A stretch of 64,000 nucleotides of DNA from Leptasterias polaris (taxonomy: Eukaryota > Echinodermata > Asteroidea > Forcipulatida > Asteriidae): NCBI GenBank assembly GCA_037783415.1, contig JAZGTN010000188.1:310001-374000 (forward strand), read 5' to 3'. This document shows, piece after piece, positions 24,463-33,352 of this stretch. The notes under the pieces were generated by a model. The model ran no database searches. It was not told where the DNA came from and worked only from the letters and a program-made list of their open reading frames with translations. The position numbers were made by a program, and so were the translations under genes. Position 1 is the stretch's first letter, and every line of letters begins with the position of its first letter.

Positions 24463-25045
24463 TGACTGATGTACGAAATTGGTTAATACTTTTAGACCAA
24501 TTCAGTTTGAAAGTTTAATGAATAATAACTCCAAAAAGTATACACTCCCCGGCGGGGAATCAAACTCCGGCGGGGAAGCAATCCCCGGTCTCCTGGGTGA
24601 CAGCCAGAGATGCTTACCACTATACTACCGATGATGACTGTTGTACGAAATGATTGGTTCATACTTTTAGACCAATTCAGTTTGAAAGTTTAATGAATAA
24701 TAACCAAAAAGGTATACACTCCCCGGCGGGGAATCGAACCCCGGTCTCCTGAGTGACAGTCAGTTATACTTACCACTATACTACCGATGATGACTGTTGT
24801 ACGAAATGATTGGTTCATACTTTAAGACCAGTTCAGTTTGAAAGTTTGATGAATTGAAACGGGAAAAAAGTATACACTCCCCGGCAGGGAATCGAACCCC
24901 GGTCTCCTGAGTGACAGTCAGATATACTTACCACTATACTACCGAGGATTCCTGATGTGTTAATTAATTGATTATTACTTTAAGTCCAGTTCAGTTTGAA
25001 TGTTTGATGAATAAAAACGAAACAATATACACTTCCAGGCAGGGA

Positions 25046-25072
25046 ATATTATTATTATTATTATTATTCCAA
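25046..25072. repeat. (ATT)n microsatellite ending the tRNA array
   Basis: About eight ATT units begin right after GGGA inside the T arm of the last, truncated tRNA copy. The array ends abruptly here. Confidence 0.9.
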
Positions 25073-26603
25073 TATAAAACGATATCCTCTTGACCGAAAA
25101 AGGTAGATTTGTGTTGATATTTGTATTGTTTTTACAAACCTAACTATCAACCACAGTTTGGACTGTGAAGATTGAGATTGAAATTGTGCTGTTGTACATC
25201 ATCAGCAGACTGGGCATAGTTGTTGGGAGGCATCAATCAACCTGAATGTCCTATATCCTGTTGTTTTATGTCACTCCATTCCAAACTGTTTGAAGATAGT
25301 ATATTGGAATGCCTGACCATGTTATTGTTGTTTGGGCCTGCTGGTCCCAGTCGTTCTGAATCCCTCACTTTAGTAAATGTGTACAAGTTTTAGTGAAGAC
25401 TTCATATATAAGTGGTTGTTTTTTTCAAAAATGCCTTTGATGATACCATTGCATTAAAAAGGTACAGCCAGTACGGGCATTGATTTTCTCAATTCCAAAG
25501 CATTGATTTCTACAAACCTAATTTCATGGGGCTTCGAAGGGAGGTTATACCATTGGTAGTTACTCAAAAAACTAATGACCATAAAAACGTACTTGGTGAA
25601 CAGCACTGAACAGCTGTTGATAGTTATAACATTGTTAGAAATGACACCCGTTGAAGTAGTGTAGTTTCAGGAAAAGCAGTAATTTTTCACAACAAAATTT
25701 GAATCTGAGAAAGGTTTCTGCATGATGCCTTTCTCCGGCATCTCAAAGCACACAGTTCTGTGAAACAATATTGGTGGAACAACTACAAGTCTCCAACATC
25801 AGGATATAATGTAGTAAAGTGCCACTGTATTTGATACTCACTAGTGTTCATGTTATCAACATTCTAAAACATCCAATGAAGTCGCTTTTCAAATTATACG
25901 CGTCTGTAAACTTTTGTACAGGATTTTTTTTTAGTTCATTCCTGAATTTTGAAGATAGAATTCAAACAAACAGCACTGACTTTGAACTTTTGTCTGGCTC
26001 AAAATGTTCTCCTTGGAAGGTACAGACACATTTTTGTTAATGATATCCAATGGTGTCATGTTTCAAATTTCGCCGTGAAAGAGTATATCAAATAAAATGA
26101 AATTTTCCACCATTTTTACTTGAGGGAAGAGAAGTATTTACCCACTTTAATAAGAGACTCTATCTGAAAATGAGCTTATTACTAAAATTGAATTTGACCT
26201 TTGAAACCCGCTTTATTAAAGATGATTTGCGTTTTTACTCTTTATATTTTTTATTTGTCTATGCAGATTCGACGTATACCAAAAGCAACATCTGAAAAAC
26301 TTGTAAATAACGATAAAGGGAAGATTGATTAAATTATAGTTTCAAAAAAACATTTTGCATTATCTGACTCATTTACGTTATGTTAGACATAGGCATTTTC
26401 CTGTGGTCTCCTCCTCAAATTGTACCTCGCTTGAATCACTGGCACCACTCCCGACACACAGCCAGTCTTTCCAGTGTTACATCTTTCAGTTCGGTGGTCT
26501 CACAACCCGACTCATTAATTTAATAAGCTAAAATGAACCATAGTTCCAAAAGGGGGAAAATGGCATAAACTGGATGTGTCACTTTTCTAATTCACTACTC
26601 CAG
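25073..26603. other. non-coding, presumed 5' flank or intron of the LDLa gene
   Basis: AT-rich unique-looking sequence. No repeat units, tRNA or convincing exon were seen. The 73-codon frame at 25,819-26,040 has no recognisable content and is probably chance. A polypyrimidine-like stretch and CAG precede the first LDLa exon at 26,604. Confidence 0.5.
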
Positions 26604-26731
26604 TGACAGGGTCAAGAGTGAAGCGACGTACACCCTCGTGTGCCAGTAGTCAGTTCCGATGTGATGATGGGCATTGCATACCTTTCACCTTTGTCTGCGA
26701 TCTGCACCAGGGAGACTGTGTAGGAGGAGAG
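26604..26731 (+). CDS. LDLa protein, exon encoding most of the first visible LDLa domain
   Basis: Acceptor TTCACTACTCCAG, then an exon entering with two bases of a split codon, and a strong donor GAG|GTAAGT after 26,731, which leaves a complete codon. It encodes a cysteine-rich stretch with CASSQFRCDDGHCIP and GDCVGGE, which is the LDL-receptor class A pattern. The sixth cysteine comes from the next exon (DERNC). LDLa modules are extracellular, about 40 residues long, bind calcium through the C-terminal acidic residues, and are usually ligand-binding. No signal peptide or start codon is visible upstream, so earlier exons are missing from this window or not recognised. Confidence 0.8.
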
Positions 26732-27301
26732 GTAAGTAGCGTACAACCAATTAATTAAAGGCAGGATGTACTTTTGTTTACTTCACAAGTTGATTAATGA
26801 CCATAAAAACTTACTTGGCACTATGAGAGCTGTGAATAATATACAAATTATATTTTTATAAACGACCCCCTTAGGAAAAAAATGTAGTTTTAGAGAAAGA
26901 AATTGAGCCAACTTTTACAGACATATTAAAAAGTTAATTCACAAGTTAAGTATTCCATTTTGGAAGGTGCATTCCGGTTTCGGAAGTCCATCCTGATTAT
27001 CTATCAATTTTAGATTCTCGTAAAGCTAATGATTGTTTTTTGTGTGGAGATAATACTAAATAATAACTGTTTTCCTGTTTTCAGGTTGTTTTGTTTGTTT
27101 TTGCATTTTTATAGAAAACTTGGACCTTTAGTTACTACATAAAATAGCCAAATCACTGATATGGATGAGAATTGACCAAGAGCATCTTTAATTTGGTCAA
27201 ATGATTTAGAGTCTGTTTGTTGTCGGTTAACTCACTATTGAGATGCTAGTCCATTGCTTGGTTAGTGTTCAGTTTTAACAAGAGTCTCTCTTATTTTCTA
27301 G

Positions 27302-27482
27302 GATGAGAGAAATTGCCTCAGTAATGTTTGCAACGAAGAACAGTACCAGTGCCCAAGTGGGAAATGTATTTCCAGCTATTGGGTATGTGACACTACTAAT
27401 GATTGCCCAGATGGAGCCGATGAGACGCAGTTTGATTGTCAGAGGAGACAGTGTGCAACTGGACAATTTCGATGCAACACAG
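27302..27482 (+). CDS. LDLa protein, second visible exon
   Basis: Acceptor TTATTTTCTAG, donor CAG|GTATGG. The exon starts in phase 0 and leaves one base of a codon. It begins DERNC, completing domain 1, then carries a whole domain 2 (VCNEEQYQC, GKCISSYWVC, NDCPDGADE), then the start of domain 3 (QCATGQFRCNT). Joining its last base to the next exon restores Gly-Ser-Cys with the right cysteine spacing, which strongly supports the gene model. Confidence 0.85.
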
Positions 27483-27993
27483 GTATGGGCTTTGTCAAAG
27501 CGCCGTTAAAACAAAGAATATTTAAAAGTATCATAAAGGACTAGTGGAGTTGGCGAAAAAGGCACACACAGTGTTTAGGTTTTGTTTGATTAACCATATA
27601 AATTGTGGCTTAATTCGTTGTGTGAGTCCGGAGAAAATGGTAAAAAATCATGCATAATTTCCCGCATGAAACACATTATCCTTAATTTTAGTTGTAACAA
27701 CCAAAATCAGCTGTTGTATTTTTGTTAAGGTTTACCATGTTTTACAGTTACAGTTTTCTGGAGGATGAACTCATTTCAAAGGGAAACATTCCACACACAA
27801 AATGGTTCTAGTATTAGAGAATCTGACTCTTCATGCAATTCAAAAAGTGTATTGAAAAAGTATTTGTACCCGGAAATGCGCTGCAATCTTGATGTAGTGA
27901 TGATGCTTTATAAATGCCATGTATATGTAAAGAACCGTCTCTTATTATTGATAGTAATATTTATCATCTCCCTGACTTGGTTCTCCCTTTCAG

Positions 27994-29252
27994 GTTCGTG
28001 CTTGCCGATACCATTCAGCTGTGATGGTGAGACATATTGCAAAGATGGAGAAGACGAGTTGAATTGCCCTGGCTGCTTATCGAATGAGTTCCAGTGCAGA
28101 GATGGTCAATGCATTTTGTCAACTCAGATATGTAATCGACAGAATGACTGTTCCAGTGGTGAGGACGAGTTGAATTGCCCTGGCTGTTTGTCGAATGAGT
28201 TCCAGTGTAGAAATGGTCAATGCATTTTGTCAACTCGGATTTGTAATCAACAGAATGACTGTTCCAGTGGTGAGGACGAGTTGAATTGCCCTGGTTGCTT
28301 ATCGAATGAGTTCCAATGCAGAGATGGTCAATGCATTCTGTCAACACAGATATGTAATCGACAGAATGACTGTTCCCGTGGTGAGGATGAGTTGAATTGC
28401 CCTGGCTGCTTATCAAATGAGTTCCAGTGTAGAGATGGTCAATGCATTTTGTCAAGTCGGATTTGTAATCGACAAAATGACTGTTCCAGTGGTGAAGACG
28501 AGTTGAATTGCCCTGGCTGTTTGTCGAGTGAGTTCCAGTGCAGAGATGGTCAGTGCATTCTGTCAACTCAAATCTGCAACCAACAGATTGATTGTTCGAG
28601 CGGTGAGGATGTACTGAACTGTCCTGCTGGCTGTCTGGCGAACGAATTCCATTGCAGAGATGGTCAATGCATACTTTTGTCTCGAATATGTAATAGACAA
28701 AATGACTGTGTAGCTGGTGAAGACGAACAGGACTGCCCCTCTCAGGATTGTCTTGGTCTGTACAGGTGCAGTAGCGGTAACTGCATTGCTATGTCTATGA
28801 GATGCAATGGCATGTCGGACTGTTCAGATGGAAGTGATGAACAGAATTGCCCTGTTGTAGATAAATGTCCTGGTGCTTTTGAATGCCGTAGTACAGGTGT
28901 CTGCATTGGATCCAATCTCGTGTGTGATGCCCGTAATGACTGTCCTGCGGGTGAAGACGAACTTGGATGCCCCGATCAAAGTTGCACAGCCAACCAATTC
29001 CGCTGCAATGATGGTACGTGCATTTCCTTGGGTCTCAAGTGTAATGGCGTCCGCAACTGTGGTGATAATGCTGGAGAGGATGAAGAAAACTGCCCAAGTG
29101 TTCTCTGTGCTGTCAGCCAGTTCAGATGTAATGATGGATCATGTGTATTCACACCGCGCGAACGGCGGGAGTTTCCAGAATCATCCACCCCATATAAACG
29201 GATGCAGTGTTTGCACCCAGTCAATTCCGTGGCGGCTTTACCGGCGAAGTAA
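27994..29252 (+). CDS. LDLa protein, large exon with tandem LDLa domains
   Basis: Acceptor CTCCCTTTCAG, entering in phase 1. It encodes the rest of domain 3 (CLPIPFSC to EDELNC), then six near-identical 37-38-residue domains. The first spans 28,071-28,181, and the 111-bp DNA unit is almost unchanged from one to the next. Three more diverged domains follow (DCLGLYRC, KCPGAFEC, SCTANQFRC), then a thirteenth that breaks off after FRCNDGSC at about 29,145. The ~35 residues after that are not LDLa and end at TAA. This may mean a cryptic donor, an insertion, or a truncated gene. Acidic calcium-site residues (GEDE, GSDE) are present throughout. No transmembrane segment was seen. The open frame upstream of 27,994 is intron. 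Confidence 0.8.
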
Positions 29253-29475
29253 ACTGGCGTATCAATTATAGTCCAGTTTCCAACAATTCCGGTGAGCATC
29301 ACACGTCGTAAGGAAACTGAACGTTGAAAGGGTTTCCTTCGTTTTCTGTGTTTTAAACTTCTTTGTAAACTGGCCAATACATAACAGGCAAGTTTCCGTT
29401 GGGCATCACACATCGTCAGGAAACTGAACACTGTAACAGTGTAAGAGTTTCCTTTGTTTCTGGCGTGTCGAAACT
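29150..29475. repeat. degenerate direct repeats around the LDLa 3' end
   Basis: The motif GCATCACACRTCGT followed by AGGAAACTGAAC occurs at about 29,295 and 29,403, each followed by a TTTCCTTYGTTTYTG stretch. A related AGTTTCC piece lies before each. The spacing is about 108 bp. These begin right where the last LDLa domain loses its pattern. Confidence 0.55.
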
Positions 29476-30051
29476 CCTTGTTTTATGTTCAAACTGTCAC
29501 ATTATATCACTCTTATTTACATGTACATGTGCAGTAATAGACATTACATGTACAGCTTTCCGTCAGTCAATACGCATGTACATGGTATACGGGATTTATT
29601 TTAGATTAGGCCATGTTGTCAAGACAAATGATGGAGATTACCCCCTTCATATCATAATGTGAAAAAAAATGTGCACGCCATTTAAATGTGTATGTTTTCC
29701 CATAGTCATTCACAACAAAATTAACTGTTTTGTCAATAGCTAATTGTGTCATCAAATAATTCTTACGTGTTACAAAAGCCGGGTCGTTTAAGGGTGTGAA
29801 GTCGTTTATCTATATAGCGCCCTAAGCATTACTGGGTTTTGTACTTGAAGTAATTTTAACACGATCATTTATATTATTAATGTGTCTTAGAGAATGTGAA
29901 TGTGGACTTCCAGGCATTATGGGAATGTTGAAAGTTTATGTAGCTATTGAAATTTAGTGGTCCCGTTTCAAAGCTATCGGTTATTAACCATCGCCCGGGA
30001 CATGCGCCAGCTATCGAAACGAATTTAACCCATCACTGTCTGTTGCCGTAA
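29476..30051. other. non-coding, nothing recognised
   Basis: AT-rich sequence between the LDLa gene and the DIRS element. There are no supported exons, RNA genes or clear repeats. Short frames here look like chance. Confidence 0.4.
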
Positions 30052-30252
30052 AATTCCCCAATTACATAAAGGTACTCACCTGCAATATAATTGGAATTAT
30101 ATATGACAATGTAGGAGAGACTCACCCTGTAGATTGTTCCTTGTGTTGCAATCTGATCACCCTTAGAAGCTAATGGAATAACCTCATTAGTATGCAAAAC
30201 TTCTTCCAGTTGCCTCAAATACTCATTGCATGCTTGGGCTTGTTGTCTCTTT
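30052..30252. repeat. DIRS left inverted terminal repeat
   Basis: The inner part (from AGAGACTCACCCTGTAG inward) is inverted relative to 34,974-35,113, with few differences. The outer ~56 bp, starting AATTCCCCAATTACATAAAG, is unique to this end and is copied in reverse within the internal complementary region. Confidence 0.85.
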
Positions 30253-30363
30253 GAAGCTTGTAATGTGCGATGATAAAGCGTCGATCATCAAAATTCGGGA
30301 GGGAAGACAAGGCTTGATAGGCCTGTAGAAAAAAAATATAAGAACAGGGAGGGAGTGCGAGTC

Positions 30364-30465
30364 CCTCCTACATTGTCTTATATAATTCCAATTATATTGC
30401 AGGTGAGTACCTTTATGTAATTGGGGAATTATATTTCGCCAATTCCGTAGAGACTCACCCTGTAG
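30364..30465. repeat. DIRS internal complementary region
   Basis: 30,364-30,430 is the reverse complement of the left outer end. 30,428-30,465 is the reverse complement of the right outer end. The two meet at GGGGAATTATATTTCG, where about three bases (ATT) are shared. In DIRS elements this region templates end-joining during circle formation. Confidence 0.85.
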
Positions 30466-30468
30466 ACT

Positions 30469-32000
30469 TTAAAGCACTGATGATGACGCCAAAACTGCTC
30501 GACCAAAATCCGAAGAGGTTGATGGCCGGTTGTAAAAAGCATTGAAGGTACTGGCTGAAGACCAATCTGCTGCTTTCAGAATATCAGACACACCAATCCC
30601 TGCCAGGGTTGCTGCTGATGTAGAAGCACTCCTTGTTGAATGACCTTTGAAAATTGAAATGTCAATTCCTGATAGAGACATCATGTCTCTCAGCCATCTC
30701 GAGATTGTCGAGGGCACCACTGGATGAAAAGGCCTGGCATGAGAGAGGAGGAGTTGAGTCAACTTCGCATCGCCTTGACCTCTGACATGCTCAGTTCGTT
30801 CCAGATATTCATGTAAAGTGCGAACTGGGCAGAGATTTCTGCAACTTGGAAAGCGGACCACTTCAATAGCATGAAAAGGCTTACTGACTGAAACTCGTTT
30901 TGAAGGATTGGCTAACCAAAAATAATAAGAACCATCAGCACGGTTGGACATCTGGTTGATATGAATGGCCGTTAAAGATGAAGAACGGCTAGCAGTTACC
31001 AAAGCTAACAACATAGTGAGTTTTAGAGTAAGTTGCTTCAAGGATAATCGTCTATTATCTGGCAGAGACTTTATGAAGTCCAGAACTGTAACGACACTCC
31101 ATGTAACTGTATACTTAGGACGTGGAGGTCGCAGGTTTAAAATACCTTTGAAGAAACGTGAAACCAAATGGTGCTGACCAATAGGACCACCGTACACAAA
31201 GCAATACGCTGAAGAAACAGCTGAACGATACACATTCAGTGTTCTATACATCAAACCTTCATCAAACAGATACTGCAGGAAATCCAAAAATGTAGCTACA
31301 GATGACCGAACTGGATCAATTTTCCTCTGTATGCACCAGCTGTTCCATTTCTTCCAAGAAGAGTTGAACTGTTTGTTCGTTCCTCTGCGCCAAGAGGAGA
31401 GAATAGTGGAGGGCACTGTCTCCGAAATTCCATCTGTCTGCAAACTTCGCCGGATAACTTCCATGCGGCCAGTTGCATTTGGTTCGCCATGGGATGTACG
31501 AGTTGCGGATCGTGCGGAAGACGAAGCAGATCTGTTGACTTGGGCAGAATAATTGGAACTTGTATGGCTAGTTCTAGCAGCATTGGATACCAAGCCTGAG
31601 TCTTCCACACTGGGGCGATCAAGACCACTGTTGTCTCGTTCTCGCTGATCTTGTGCAAGCACCTTGCAAGGAGAGCAAAAGGAGGAAAGATGTAACCCTT
31701 GATTACCTTCCAATTGAGAAGTAAGGCATCGACTTTCCACGCCAGTGGGTCCGGCTGCCATGAGACAAACGTGTTCAGCTGAGCATTCAGTCTGGTTGCG
31801 AAGAGGTCCACCTGTGGTGAGAATTTTAATGCCAACATCACCTTGTAAAAAATTGCTGGGTTGAGCTGCCACTCTGCCCTGTCGTTGAAAACTCTTGATA
31901 ACTCGTCGGCCGTGACGTTGAGTGAACCTGGAATGTGCTCTGCTGATAGAGAGATGTTTCTCTTTAGACACCAAAGCCATATTTTTATGGCTAGCTTGGC
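30469..32000 (-). pseudogene. DIRS tyrosine recombinase
   Basis: The C-terminal 330 or so residues form a tyrosine recombinase. An N-terminal SAM-like domain lies around WKKWNSWCIQRK. The first catalytic Arg is in VTASRSSSL, followed by the HxxR box GHSTRSAST, the Trp of ADWSS, and the nucleophile Tyr in FNAFYNR, 25-30 residues from the box. The frame is intact across this domain and ends at 30,469, right beside the internal complementary region. Upstream the same frame runs into RNase H sequence, so the true recombinase start is unclear and the given right edge is approximate. It would cut and join the circular DNA copy at integration. Confidence 0.8.
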
Positions 32001-33341
32001 AAGGTCCTTGGAGTGAGTTCCACCCTTGTGGTTGATATAGGCGAGAGCCGCGGCGTTGTCTATCTGGAGACGAACGTGGATATCGTGCTGATCTTTGAGA
32101 AGAGTTTTCAGTGCATAATACACTGCAGTTAGCTCCAGCATATTGATGTGATGTGACTGCTCTTGTATTGTCCATCGACCCTTGACCTTCTGGTCTGACA
32201 TGCAAGCCCCCCCAACCTGACATCGATGCATCCGTTTGAATGGTGACATCTGGAGAAGGACGTAGAATGATGCGGCCGTTCCAAGACTGTAGACACTGAA
32301 TCCAAGAGACAAGTTCCTCCCTGGACTCCTGGGTGAGGACGACATTGGATTCGTAGTTGTTGTTTTTGTGTAGGGACACAATCTTGTCGAGTTGTATGTT
32401 GCGATAAAATATCGGCGCCCAATCTGCCCACGATGCTGGCGATCTCGCGCACTGATGTCGTCTTTGCTGAGAGGATATCCTGACAGTGCTGGATTATCCT
32501 GTCTATTTTCGCTTGGCCGAGAGAGAGAGTCATTGATTGAGAGTCTGATGAATCCCAGGTATTGGACATTCTGCGTAGGAGTCAGAACTGACTTCTTGTG
32601 GTTGATGAGGAAACCTAGCTTCTGAAGAAGATTGACCGCCTCTTGAGTGTTGTTCAAACATTCCCCCATAGTAGAACCCAGAAGAAGAATATCGTCCAGG
32701 TATATAACACATCGAATCCCTCGTTCCCTGAGGGAGGAAACTACTGGTTTCAAAATCTTTGTGAATGTGCGGGGAGCACTGCAAAGTCCAAAAGGAAGGC
32801 ATGAAAACTGGTAAATTACGCCTCTCCAGCAAAACCGAAGATACTTGCGATGGTTGACATTGATAGGGATTGTAAAATAAGCGTCCTTTAGATCGATTGT
32901 AGCCATCCAATCCCCTTTTGACAAAAGATCCTTGGCTGTTGAGATGTTCTCCATCTTGAAATGTTGATAGGAAATAAAACGATTTAAAGAACGTAAATTA
33001 AAAACAGGGCGTAGTTCCCCAGATTTTTTGGGAACCATAAAAATCGTAGAAATAAATTGTCCAACAACTGGTTGCTCTACAGTTATTGCACCTTTAACCA
33101 ACAAGTTCTGCACCTCTTGATCAAAAATAAGCACATGATCCCTAGACTGAGCTCGTGTTGTAGGGATATGTACTTGAAACGGAGTGGAAATGAATTCTAG
33201 TTGGTAACCACTGATAGCGCTGATGATCCAAGGGTCATGAGTAACCAAATCCCAAACATTAGAAAATGTCTTTAGTCTTCCAGCAATAGGTGCATAACTA
33301 GTTGGAACACCGTCATTTGTACAAAAATTTTCAAAAGACAC
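31296..33341 (-). pseudogene. DIRS reverse transcriptase-RNase H polyprotein (frameshifted)
   Basis: The RT domain is clear: motifs DLKDAYFTIPI, LPFGLCSAPRTF and the active site YLDDILLLG. It starts 12 bp after the Gag-like stop. After QYLGF the frame is lost near 32,550. The next stretch (DSQSMTLSLGQAK) lies in a second frame, the following one (IFYRNIQLDK to DASMSGWGG) in a third, and the first frame resumes at a C7 run (32,207-32,213). RNase H acidic residues lie in TDASMSGWGG, NMLELTAVY, LQIDNAAAL and VTADELSR. Downstream, VDLFATRLN and FPPF resemble the region called a DAM-like methyltransferase domain in DIRS elements; that is tentative. Confidence 0.85.
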
Positions 33342-33352
33342 ATTGTCGACAA

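Larger units (their letters stand above)
18956..25048 (-). repeat. tRNA-Asp tandem array, - half, last part
   Basis: Thirty-eight copies: 19066-19136, 19220-19291, 19375-19446, 19532-19621, 19707-19796, 19881-19952, 20036-20107, 20197-20268, 20350-20420, 20502-20573, 20659-20748, 20833-20893, 20977-21048, 21131-21202, 21287-21358, 21446-21517, 21601-21690, 21773-21844, 21927-22016, 22104-22173, 22262-22333, 22420-22509, 22594-22665, 22748-22873, 22958-23029, 23114-23185, 23270-23341, 23428-23499, 23583-23672, 23757-23828, 23916-23987, 24074-24145, 24233-24304, 24391-24462, 24545-24634, 24719-24790, 24877-24948, and a 3' fragment 25032-25048. Those of 90 nt have two T-arms and the one of 126 nt has four. 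The pair 23916/24074 is repeated at 317-bp offset (24233/24391). Copy 23114 has anticodon ATC. Several copies have GATATAC in the D stem. Confidence 0.92.

Noticed and set aside
1..25048. CRISPR array, because of regular short repeats
   Set aside because: The repeats are 72-nt tRNA-like with repeated, not unique, spacers, in a eukaryotic context and without cas genes.
1..25048. tRNA-derived SINE family
   Set aside because: Units are strictly tandem, without poly-A tails or target duplications, and eleven copies are identical full tRNAs.
27765..27993. In-frame N-terminal extension with a hydrophobic stretch (LLLLIVIFIISL) that looks like a signal peptide before the LDLa exon
   Set aside because: It is the intron's T-rich region read as protein. 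The acceptor at 27,993 restores the cysteine pattern with the previous exon, which the extension does not.
28015..28566. 183-codon antisense frame rich in His, Ser and Thr
   Set aside because: Shadow of the LDLa repeats on the other strand.
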